From: Patiria pectinifera
Taxonomy: Eukaryota; Echinodermata; Asteroidea; Valvatida; Asterinidae
Length of the DNA stretch: 64,000 nt
NCBI GenBank assembly: GCA_029964075.1
Contig: CM057150.1
Coordinates: 682,001-746,000, forward strand
Direction of reading: 5' to 3'
Each line of letters starts with the position of its first letter. Positions within the stretch are counted from its first letter, which is position 1. The position numbers and the translations under genes were made by a program. Positions 30,938 through 40,987 of the stretch are shown here, piece after piece. The notes beneath the pieces are model-generated. The model was given only the letters and a program-made list of their open reading frames with translations. It was not told where the DNA came from and did not search any database.

Positions 30938-33510
30938 CCCGGGCCATTCCTGGCCCGGGTCTAGATCCGCCTGCCAATTATTGGCAGTATTTGCCTTGAC
31001 ACCGGTAGTTTTCGTAGTAGCCATGTTTTCATCAATATGCTACACAATTCATTAACGACAACACAGCTGGGATTTTGACGTTTTAGTTCCCACGAATCCC
31101 ACGTGCGTATCAAGTGATTTACTTGAAGGGGTAAACCTGTTTTTCCGTGTCGGCAAAATGTTTAAGATAAACCGACAAATATCTAAAGAATAGTGATGAG
31201 AAAAGGGCTCGATTTACCCGGGTGTACGCATGCACCAGTGCATGTAGATTTTTGCTGGTACACGTAGCTTTTTTACTGAGTATGCACGACGTGCATATAA
31301 CTTTTTTAGCCACCAAAATATTCATTTCATGCAAATATTTACCAGTGAGTGAGAATAAGAATAAAGTTTGTTGAATACTTGACCAGATAGTGTACAAACG
31401 TGTTATTTCTTTTATAAATCCATAAATTATTCCTCGCACAGTCGCAGCAGATTCAAAGTACGAGGTAAAGTCTGGACGTACGTCCTGCAACCTCCTCCAA
31501 TCAAGCACGTGATTTACCACGTGATACATGCTGCGGATAATTTGGTATCGCACTGACGCTCCGGGCATTCCTTATGGCCGGATCATAAGTGCGATTCCAA
31601 ATTATTAGCTGCGTTTATTACGTGGTCTCGTTATTGGCCAATCAGACGCCGCCTGTTTACAAACTAAACACGTACAGATTTTATACAGCTGAACAAAATT
31701 GACGTTCTTTTTCAGTATTTAAGCTGAACTAAATCAAAACATGATGGATGTTTACCATGTCCGATAGGTGGAATTCAGTGGACCGAAATTTGGTGGCAAG
31801 TACACCTTGTATCAACTTTTCAAAAATCCCCAGCCTAGTATTAGCATTGCTGTAAGCAGACACTTTTTGGTACCGGACACTTTTTGGCATGATACTCTGC
31901 CCTGGTGCTCGTCGTGCAGGCACTGTGTGCGTGCACGGCCCCTAGATACAATTTTCCGAGGTGCCGTGTTTTGCCTATGGAGTAAAAAAGAATGCTAAGT
32001 TCATCGTACAAATACGTAACGTTATATATATATGGATGAAAATACGTGACTCTAAGCTCGAGTCCGAGTCATCATGGTCGAGTCCAAGTCCGAGTCATTT
32101 TCCAATGTGACTCGAGTCGGGCCGAGTCACGAGTCGGGCCGAGTTGCTCGGGGCCCCACTTGGCGACGGGCCTGTCCCCTCCCCAACCCCAGAATGAACC
32201 ACCAATAAGCTTCAGGTGCTAAAAGTAACACCTTAGAAGTTTTAAACCAGTGGTCTCCCCAAACTCTCCCTTTCTTAGCCCAGAGGACCAGTCTAGAGGA
32301 CCAGTCCAGTCTTTGTAACTAATTCCAACTGAAGCTAAGCATTGTGTGTGTAATTTAAACCAGCAGCCGATTTCAGGAAAAAGTGCGTAGTTTGTGCCAT
32401 GCGTAAGACTTGCAGAGCAAAGTTGTTGTGCAGCTGTTCATTCAACTTACCAAATTTGGCATATAGCGGCCCACTGTTTTAAATAATCTAAACATAAAAT
32501 ATCAAATTCTTGTATAGTGCCAAATCTGTCAAAATTGACGCTCTAGGCGCTTCACATAAATAAAAATGAACCAGTTAAAATTTAAGAACAAACTAAAACT
32601 TATACAAGAAAAACCTTTAAAATAACTAGGTGAACAATTGAAACTAGAGGTTCGTGTTTGTTGTTACAAACGCAGAGTGGTCGGGCAGGCATTTTTTTCA
32701 TTAAACACTGCCGAGTTAAGTTATGAATATTTTTATGCAAGAACAAAGGATCAAAAATTAAATCCTTTAAGTACAATCAATTATTTTGTGATAAAATTCA
32801 GTTAACATTCTATGTACACATTTAAGTTATTTCTGGCTTGATGACGTAATTATTCAAAAACGAAAAGTGAATACTGATTTAGTTCGGAGTGGATACATGT
32901 TCATTGTGCGGAAGTTAAATAATGTATGAAAATATGAAAAGTGTAAGTGTATGTATTCATAACATCTAACTTCCAGTTTAATAACGTCACAGTATTTGGA
33001 AGCATGCAAAAGTGGACATTGTAATGGATATCGTTATTTGGGCTATGAAGATATTCGACATGGATCGAATGATATAAAATAGACTTAAAATACGGGTCGT
33101 TTTCAAATTCTCATATAAGTAACTTCTGGTCTGATGACGTCATGAATTTGAAACCTTGCTAAGTTATCTGTGGTTATTCAAAGAATATCAAGGGGCGATT
33201 TGATAAACTTTAAACGGATGGTTTTCAAATTAAACATGCAAACACTGTTTTATGTGTCGCTAGGGGGCGCCCTTTCGAAAGATGACGTCATCACTCTGCG
33301 TTTGAGTCTGGCATTCCTCGCTAAACACTTTCATAGTTTATATGAGTGTAGTAAAATGATTCCGCTTTTGAGTTATATTCGGTTTTTATTGCACTTCCGG
33401 TAACTGCACAAGTGAAGGTCAAGCGGTTTTGTGTCCGGGAACAAGAAATATTACTCACGGCATAGTCTACAACCTCACGAAAAAACGAACACGATAATCT
33501 ATTTCCCAGG

Positions 33511-34762
33511 TAGCAAGCCCATATGGGGCCCATATGGGAAGTATCTGGGCAACCTGGGTATGGGCAACCTGGGTATGGGCAACCTGGGTATGGGCAAACC
33601 TCTATGGATCCCATATGGGACCCATATGGGTTATCCCATATGGGGGTCTACCTGGTCTTTCCCATATGGGTGTCATATGAAGGAAAACTGGGCAAACCCA
33701 TATGGGCTAGGAAATGGGTTGACCCATATGGGTGTCATATGGGAAGAAACTGGGCAAGCCCATTCGGGCAGAATATGGGCTGGCTCATATGGGTGTCATT
33801 AGGGAAAAAGCTGGGCTGGCCCATGTGGGGAAAATACGGGCTGACCCATGTGGGCGTCATATGGGATAAATCTGGGTACGCTTATATGGGCAAAATACAG
33901 GCTGGCCCATATGGGTGTCGTTAGGGAAAAAGCTGGGCAAGCCCATATGGGGAAAATACGGGCTGACCCATGTGGGCGTCAAATGGGATAAACCTGGGCA
34001 CGCTCATATGGGCACAATACAGGCTTGCCCATATGGGTGTGATTAGGGAAAAAGCTGGGCAAGCCCATGTGGGAAAAATACGGGATGACCCATGTGGGCG
34101 TCATATGGGATAAACCTGGGCACGCTCCTATGGGCAAAATATGGGCTGGCCCATATGGGTGTCATAGGGGGAAAAGCTGCAGGCAAGCCCATGTGGGGAA
34201 AATACGGGCTGACCCATTTGGGCGTCATATGGGATAAACCTGGGCACACTCATTATGGGCAAAATACAGGCTGGCCGATATGGGTGTCCTTGGGGAAAAA
34301 CCTGGGCAAACCCATGTAGGCGGAATATTCTAGTGCTGGCTGGCCCATGTGGGTGTCATAATGGAAAGAAAACCTGGGCGAGCACGTGTGGGTGTCATAA
34401 TACTGGGCAACTCCATGTAGGCAGAATACAGACTGACCCATATGGGGGTAAATGGTAAAAACCGGGTGTGTGGGCAAAATACGGGCTGGCCCACCGGGGT
34501 GTCATTAGGGAAAAAGCTGGGCAAACCCATGTTCGCGGAATACTGGCTGGCCTATAAGTCACATGGGAAAACCGTGGGCAAAACCAAGTGGGCAGAACAC
34601 CGCCGGGCCCATCACGGATGTCATATGGGGAAAAGCGGCAATCCAATGTGGGTTGAATACGGGTGGGCTCATGTGGGTGTCACATGGGAGCAACCTGGGC
34701 AAACTTATGTGGGCAGAATATGGGCCGGCCCATATGGGTGTTACATGGGGAAAAGCTGATCT
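33511..34762. repeat. CCCATATGGG-cored degenerate minisatellite, block 1
   Basis: Imperfect repeat with about 50- to 60-base steps and a supra-unit of about 120 bases, each with a CCCATATGGG or CCCATGTGGG palindrome followed by GTCATATGGGA/GTCATTAGGGA and AAA(A)ACCTGGGCAAG. Begins with three direct AACCTGGGTATGGGC units (33550-33594). Long open frames on both strands here (Gly/Pro/Trp/Met-rich) follow from the repeat lacking stop codons and are not credible genes. Confidence 0.85.
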
Positions 34763-35544
34763 AAGTTTGAACTTCCGGTCGAGCCGGAAGTAAATGTCGA
34801 AGGAGGTCATGAACAGTTCGCAAATGTTGATCTATGAATGTAGCATCGCATTGCAAAGTATGAACACGATTGGTGATATTGTTGAACAGTTATAAGAGAA
34901 ATAATTGATCATATTTCGAACATCCGGTAGAGCCGGAAGTTAAGGTCGAACGAGGTTGTGCACACTGCCAAGTTGTTGTTCAGTGAATTGTCTATGGAGA
35001 GGGAAAGTATTCACAAGATCGACGGTGTTAGTCAAGAGTTATAAGCTAAAGAAGTTGTTTAGAAAATGTCTTGTTGATCATTAAGAATTGGTATGCAAAC
35101 AAGTCATGCATATTTATTACGTAACTGAGCATGCTCACTTGTGAAACAAAGCTGTGGGCGGAGCGTGACAATTTGCTAACTGTGATTTAGAAAATGGAAA
35201 TTATTGGGCATATATATAGGAAGCATGCACACAAAAGATATAATTAGAAAGGATAGAGAGGGAGGGATGATTATGGGGAGTATGGTTACGGGTATAGGGG
35301 ATGTGATTACGGGGTATATTATGGTTCTAGATGCTATTTGGGAGGATTAAGGGATTAATTAGGAGTTGGAAAGTTGGATGGAGCATTGTGAGATGTATTA
35401 GCGAGGAATATGACTAGGGTATGCAAATATAAATATAAATGGAAATATAATGTGATTTGGACATTATGGTGGATGAGAATGTAATAAGGTAAGATTCAGG
35501 ATTGAAATTCAGGATTAAGATTAGGATTAATATATTTTGGACAA

Positions 35545-35898
35545 CCCACATTTTACCCAGATGGGCCCCACAGGTAACCCATATGGGTTATATGGGCTGG
35601 CCCATATGGGTCCCATATGGATCTTGGGTGCAAAATTATCTGGGGCCCATATGGGTCCGCCCATATGGGACCCATATCTTGGCCCAGATGGGGCCCATTA
35701 AAGCTTCCCCATATTTTACCCAGATGTTGGCCCAGATGGGCCCCAGACATAACCCATATGGGTTTATCTGGGCTGGCCCATATGGGGCCCATAAGAATCT
35801 TGGGTGCAAAATTATCTGGGGCCCATATGGGTCCTCCCATATGGGACCCATATATTGGCCCCGATGGGGCCCATATGCCACCCATATGGGCTTGCTAA
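35545..35898. repeat. CCCATATGGG-cored minisatellite, block 2
   Basis: Roughly 145- to 190-base units of CCCATATGGG, GGGCCCAT and CTTGGGTGCAAAATTATCTGG (two copies, 35624 and 35802). GGGCCC and CCCATATGGG palindromes alternate. Related to but distinct from block 1. Confidence 0.8.
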
Positions 35899-36553
35899 CT
35901 GGGTTAGTTCAAAAGATATAGTGTAAAACCATTTTGTCAAAATTTGCCCTTAAATCGCTTGTAATTTGATACCCGATGACGTCGTGGTGATGTAACAAAA
36001 TGTATAACATCTTCGTAACATGGTACAAGTTCACACAAGGTTTTGTGATTGCACCGTAAACCGTTTGGAGAAATTTTGCTTTTGTTTTTATTTCAGGCTA
36101 ACGTCTTCATTTTGAATTCATCTAACTTTGACCTTCCGGTAGACCCGGAAGTAAAGGTCAAGCGAGTTTACGTACTTGACAAAAAATGTTGAGCAGTTAA
36201 TGATCTATCTCATTACATAATACAAACATCATTGATTATTTAGTTCAAGAGTTAGAAGTGAAAGTATTTGGTCACTTTTCCACATAAAATTGCTTGTAAT
36301 TTGACACCCGATGACGTCATCATGACGTCAGAGTAATATGCACCACTAGGAATGAGGGCCGATATATGTTGAAAGTTACAAGTTCATGCCATATACCGTT
36401 TAGGAGAAAACCTGCGGAAACGTGCTGTACGGGAAAAAAAATAAAGATTAATCGTAACAATGATAGAGAGTGGTCGGGTTGTGCCCGAGTCAGCCCGACC
36501 ACTCAATAAGTTGTATAATACAGGCAGGTTAAGACGGACAGACACAGTAAAGC

Positions 36554-38217
36554 AACAGCAAGACGGCCACGATAAAGAGACTTAGAAAAGACTTACACAA
36601 ACAGTGGGAAACACACACAAAACGGACAGATAACAGAATAACCATAGACAAGACACACAGTGGTTGAATCACCCCAGCCCGCCATTCTGAAAATTATATT
36701 TTCGGACTTTCTTTGAAATGGTGCAGCAACTCTAAAAATTTTGTCACTAGTAAAATAGAAATTCAGTAACCTCAAACAAGAAGCTGTCAGTGTCTTGTAT
36801 CAATCTTGATAAGTTGTGCAATAACAGGCTCCACGACGCTTACGATTTGCTGGTAAAATAGGTCATGTTCAGTCGTACGCCACACCTTCGGCCACCTACA
36901 TGTAAGTTGATTGCGCAAGTTACGCCATAATATATTGCGCAAGTCGCGGACTTGTGCACTGTGATACTTTCTTGAAATGTGTCATAAGTACAATGTTGCG
37001 CAACGTGAAACGTTGCGCAGCTAACGCAATAAATTGTGGTGCAGGCGGAGTTGAGCCATTGCGTAAAGTTTCATGAAATCACCTATTGGAGTTAACCTTA
37101 ACAATAAGGCCATGACAATAATGAACTAATGAGTATTGAAGTACACTTTTCATCTAGTTTTGGTGGTTCAGCCTCGTGTCCTCATTGTATCTGACTGACT
37201 CACTGACTGTCAATGAGTAGTGATTGAACCTCACTGTGACCCAAAAGGTCTCTTTGGATCCTAAGGACTCCCACAACATAGACCCCTACAAAACCTAGAC
37301 CCCTAATCAGAGGGCTTGTACAAGCCTGTTAAAGCTGGTCCGTGTAGTCTTCTTTTATAATAGTTGATGATGCTCAGGCATTTACAGAAAGTGATGACTG
37401 AACAAAGAAAGTTGAAATTGTAGGAGCATTTACATTCCTCTGCGTGACTTATTTTGTTTAAGCTGCTGAGGAGTCAGCATGTGAAGAGGTGCAGACCAGT
37501 GACAAAGACAAGGCAAAGAGCCCCCGCTGCAGGTAAATTCATATCGGGTTGTCTTTTTTTGTGATTATATCTAAAATAAAGTAAAATATTAATGACATGA
37601 AGGTTCTTTTGCTGAGGATCAGTCATAATATAGTTGATTTTTACGGGAAAATTCTATCACAGCTTTCGGCAACCGTCCGACTGCCTTTCTCAATGTACTT
37701 CAGTGTTTTAGTCGAGTCACCAACGTCGAGTCCGAGTCCTAAGTCACAAGCCCCGAGTTGGAGTCACGAGTCTGAGTCATAAGTCACTTGTTCTTAGTTG
37801 TTCACCAAACTAATCATTTTTTTTTTAATTTGTTGTTCAATCATCCATTCTGTCTTTTAAGTAAATCCCTAGCTCAAAAATCCCCAGCCTAGTAGCATTG
37901 CCGTAAGCAGACACTTTTTGGTACCGGACACTTTTTGGCATGATACTCTGCCCTGGTGCTCGTCGTGCAGGCACTGTGTGCGTGCACGGCCCCTAGATAC
38001 AATTTTCCGAGGTGCCGTGTTTTGCCTATGGAGTAAAAAAGAATGCTAAGTTCATCGTGCAAATACGTAACGTTATATATATGTATGGATGAAAGTACGT
38101 GTCTCAAAGCTCGAGTCCAAGTCATCATGGTCGAGTCCGAGTCAAAGTCATTTTCCAATATGTGACTCGAGTCGAGTCCGAGTCACAAAAATTGTGACTT
38201 GAGTCCGAGTCCTGGAC
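36554..38217 (+). repeat. Array unit 5 (degraded, terminal)
   Basis: Starts with the standard block, but at about 37127 jumps from AATGAACTAA to TGAGTATTGAAGTACAC, removing the TGACGTCA-rich stretch. Holds the broken tyrosine exon copy 8 and GAGTC runs; no candidate terminal exon and no YxxM exon. Homology to other units ends in the GAGTC run near 38217. Confidence 0.8.
37463..37532 (+). pseudogene. Tyrosine cassette exon, copy 8 (broken)
   Basis: The copy nearest the terminal exon has three defects: TAT to TGT turns the key tyrosine into Cys (SACEEV), two bases are missing in the proline codons (70 nt instead of 72, so inclusion would shift the frame), and the acceptor reads GTTTAAG instead of GTTTCAG. 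Inclusion would be harmful or unlikely. Confidence 0.75.
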
Positions 38218-38410
38218 TTACAATGTAGTAACCAACGCATCACCAACCGATAATGTATCACAAATTGACTGATATTGTATCACTAACGGATAATGTAGCA
38301 AAAATGGACTGATAGTGTAGTAAAATTTGTATCCGATAATGTATCACGTGTTGACGGATAATGTAACTACAAAATAACTGTATCTGATAATTTATCACCA
38401 CTATTGTCCC
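38218..38410. repeat. Degenerate GATAATGTATCAC-type repeat
   Basis: Loose repeats of (A/G)ACNGATAATGTATCAC and variants (38257, 38287, 38332, 38355, 38389). No coding potential. It separates the array from the terminal exon. Confidence 0.6.
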
Positions 38411-38694
38411 CCCTTTGGTTGTATTTTTAACTTTTTAGGAAGACCTCCCATATGTTTTCTACACATCGCCAAATAGGGGACCTTCGGGAATTGGGGACCC
38501 TATTGTCCTCTATTGTTCAACGTCCCCTATTGAATGCAGTAACAAACTCACGGAAATGTGGTGTGTCTGTGTTCCATTTGCCCCTCAGCCTTTGGCCTTG
38601 TGGAATATGGGACACGGACACAATACATTTTTCCACTCGCACTTGGGTGATAACTAATATAATGATAATCCTTTCTTTTAACCTATGTTCCCAG

Positions 38695-38832
38695 GTGACC
38701 GAGGACGGCTTGATCTATGCTGAGGTGGGTCATATGAAGCAACATCCTGTAGACCAACCACCCATCCAGACAGAGGAATCAACGGAATACGCTTCGCTGG
38801 ACTTCGCACGGATGAAACCGGAGGATAAGTAG
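38695..38832 (+). CDS. 3'-terminal exon of a receptor tail with two ITIM/ITSM-like motifs
   Basis: Acceptor TATGTTCCCAG at 38684-38694, 45 codons, stop TAG at 38830-38832. Two tyrosine motifs: GLIYAEVGH, which fits ITIM (I/V/L-x-Y-x-x-L/V), and STEYASLDF, which fits the ITSM pattern T-x-Y-x-x-V/I/L. Such motifs recruit SHP-type phosphatases or SH2 adaptors in Ig-superfamily and other inhibitory receptors. The tail ends FARMKPEDK. The exon needs a phase-0 partner; splicing from the phase-1 cassette exons would hit a TGA after DRGRLDLC, so an intervening phase 1-0 exon, not identified here, is required. Possible poly(A) signals: ATTAAA at 39261 and AATAAA at 39517. Confidence 0.75.
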   Translation: MTEDGLIYAEVGHMKQHPVDQPPIQTEESTEYASLDFARMKPEDK

Positions 38833-39634
38833 ACGCTGATAAGGAATGATTTCGCTCAGCCGTAAATATGAAACGTGTTCCAAGACATTCCTTAAGGCAT
38901 GTTCATGCTCGGTGCAAAATTGAATGGGAATCTGTGATGTCATGGCAAGTGCACGTATGCTGCAAATTTGCACTTGTTGAAAACATTCCAATTCTTGCAA
39001 ATTTTACTGCAAATTTGTGTGACGTCCAGTGTTTCTGACATTCACATTAATTATGAGCAAGCCTTAATGCAATGTTAGGCCGTGTCCCAAACGGATTTCC
39101 AGAGCTAGAGCTACGGCTGCGTCTATTGTCAGCGCGTCCCTGCGTATTTTTAATAGGCGCAGACCTAGACCTAGCTGTAGACAGCTGATTCGGATGCAGC
39201 CTTATACATGTTATACCTTTATGTGATCAGTATATGTACCTCATACTAAAGTTGCTGCACATTAAAATAGTGAATCACAAGATACCTGTACTAGTAATCG
39301 GGGGGTCGTTGGTTCGAGTCCCACCCAGTTAACCGTAGAAAATGTTGTCACAAAGTCTCAAAGATATGAGTAGAGAGTCAACACATGATTGTGAAAAAAA
39401 TACGGTTTATCTAGGAGGCAGAAGAAAATGTTTAAACACAAAATCCTTCTTTGAAAAAAAAACAACTGATTAAGCCTATAAAACGTGTCTAATTTTTAAC
39501 ATCTGGACAAGCTGTAAATAAACGTTCCTTGCCAAGATTTTAAAGGTATAATATAAACCAATTTTTTTTTCATACTTTAAAATTTAATTGGTTTGTGCTG
39601 TACAGCATCGTTAAGCGGTGAATTGAGATATACA

Positions 39635-39720
39635 GGGCTCTTATAGACTCTGTGCGCATGTACCCCCTCAACGGTTACAAAAGGAGAGTTTGGGGGACCA
39701 CTGGGAGGGAATCTTGAGCA
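39635..39720 (+). repeat. Dispersed repeat with CCCCTCAACGG and GGAGAGTTTGGGGGACCACTGG
   Basis: Also found at about 60225-60290 (CCCCTCAACGG, GGGAGAGTTAGGGAGACAA) and, inverted, in every array unit (for example 4967-5030, CCAGTGGTCTCCCCAAACTC). Thus the array has captured copies of an interspersed family. Confidence 0.6.
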
Positions 39721-40965
39721 CATTACAGGAGCACCTGACGCTCGTGCCAAGTTATTACCAGTTCATGCAGATTCAAAACAAAATCATGTGTACTTTGCCT
39801 TATGTGCGTACGAGTCAATATGCGCATGCAGCACGTCCCTCCCATTGGAGCTATTGAAAGGGGTCACTAGGCGCCATGCACTTTTTGTTCGCGTTGTCCA
39901 CTGTTCATGCACATTTGTTGATTTGTTTTTTTTCCTCCACCCATGCTCAAATGAATTCCTCACTTGAATACAATGTGCATATTTTAGGAATTGGCAGCTT
40001 TGCTCATTTCTCTCTATAGCTCAATTATTTGATCATTTTTGTTTAGTAGGTGTAACCTGGAAAAATGACACACTATGGGGTACTCGCACTAAAACTACTA
40101 CAACTAAACTAAACTCAGGATCTTTGAAGAGAAAAGTTGCGAGGAGACTGAATTAATATGGACAAGGGACACAATTCTAGATTTTGAACAAAAAAAGACA
40201 AAAAGAATTTATTTACAAGAACTTTCAAAATGACCAGATAATTATAAAAGCAAGACCACGAAAATCAAGTAAGAGCAAAGACTAAACCCAAAACTTAAAC
40301 CTAAAAAAAACCCCAAGACTTAAAGAAACTTAAAAACCGACTTAAACCAAAGACCTAAACCGAGTTAAAAAACCAACAGTATTTAACCAACACAGTGTTG
40401 TATAAAGTGGACCTTAAAGACACTTCTGGCAGAAATCTGTTAACAAGATAAGAAAAGTAAAGAACATAATAAGAAACAGTAAACAATGCAAACAAAGTCA
40501 AGCTACACTAGGTCTAAAGTAATATAAACAATGCCATGTGGACCTGCTATACAGTCTTGCCAAGAACACCAAAATCTCTTGTGAATATTAAATGAGCAAG
40601 GTAAACAGTGGTCCCTGTCTTCTGAATGCCAGGTGGGACTAATCACCAAGGGGGTAATTCAACATTCCTGAACAGTAAACTTGCAAAGGTCCAAAGCAGA
40701 TAAGAATAACTAAATGAAACAGGTGGCTAAATACAAAATAAAGGAAATGCAAGTCTACAGTAAATGAACAGCTTGAACAAGTCTAACTAATGAATAAACA
40801 TGGCAAACTAATCAGTAAGAAGTCTGTGGGAAAACCACTCCTCTTGGCTTTATACATGTACAATAAAACAATAAAGGTAATGAAGAAAACACCATCCAAA
40901 ACTAAAATCAGATGTCAAAAGAAAAAGTGGCACAATTGCAGAATACCCCGCCACTGGATCTATCC

Positions 40966-40987
40966 ACCTCGTAGCCGGCTACGAGGT
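40966..40987. repeat. Perfect 22-bp palindrome
   Basis: ACCTCGTAGCC joined directly to its reverse complement, with no loop. Isolated; no function assigned. Confidence 0.7.

Larger units (their letters stand above)
32645..36506 (-). mobile_element. Helitron-like non-autonomous insertion (3.86 kb)
   Basis: Other units read GAACAATTGAAATAAGTTGT; here 3.86 kb separates GAACAATTGAAA from TAAGTTGT, with no target duplication and insertion between A and T. On the minus strand the element ends in CTAG, preceded by a perfect hairpin GTTTGT-AACA-ACAAAC, the classic Helitron 3' end. The 5' end on that strand starts TTGAGTGGTCGGGC rather than TC and has its own hairpin (GAGTGGTCGGG...CCCGACCACTC). No helicase ORF. 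Inside are repeats of CTTCCGGTAGAGCCGGAAGT type (33395, 34771, 34923, 36133), TGACGTCA motifs and two blocks of CCCATATGGG repeats. Confidence 0.45.
22959..36553 (+). repeat. Array unit 4 (carries LINE and Helitron-like insertions; YxxM exon deleted)
   Basis: Its first about 3.7 kb is colinear with unit 1 (offset about 22955) and shares unit-1-specific marks: the shortened GGACCT(C/A)GCCCAATCTG segment (1130 and 24083) and the AAAACTCCACATGTTCAG junction (26533). Two tyrosine exons (24735, 27082) and two candidate terminal exons (25097, 30888). Near 32276 sequence jumps from CTCTCCCTTTCTTA to GCCCAGAGGACCAG, deleting the SINE-like segment and the YxxM exon. Confidence 0.85.
1..38217 (+). repeat. 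Tandem array of receptor-tail exon units (about five units)
   Basis: A block starting with AACAGCGAGACGGCCACGAT (or a close variant) recurs at 1, 6026, 16313, 22959 and 36554 and defines five units. Each unit runs in the same order: block with TTGCGCAA palindromes, TGACGTCA-rich stretch, 72-nt tyrosine exon, candidate short terminal exon with a GC hairpin, GAGTC-rich stretch, SINE-like segment, 54-nt YxxM exon. Units differ by insertions (DIRS, MITE, LINE, Helitron-like) and by internal duplications or deletions. Copies differ at only a few percent of sites by eye, so expansion is recent or homogenised by conversion. The array ends near 38217, just before a unique terminal exon. The exons are symmetric, so unit gain or loss does not break the reading frame. 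Confidence 0.9.

Noticed and set aside
33431..34810. Several overlapping open frames rich in Gly, Trp, Met and Pro on both strands
   Set aside because: They are all generated by the stop-free CCCATATGGG repeat; multiple frames are open at once and the peptides have no family resemblance.
35502..35921. 139-codon and similar frames on both strands
   Set aside because: Same reason: block 2 of the palindromic repeat.
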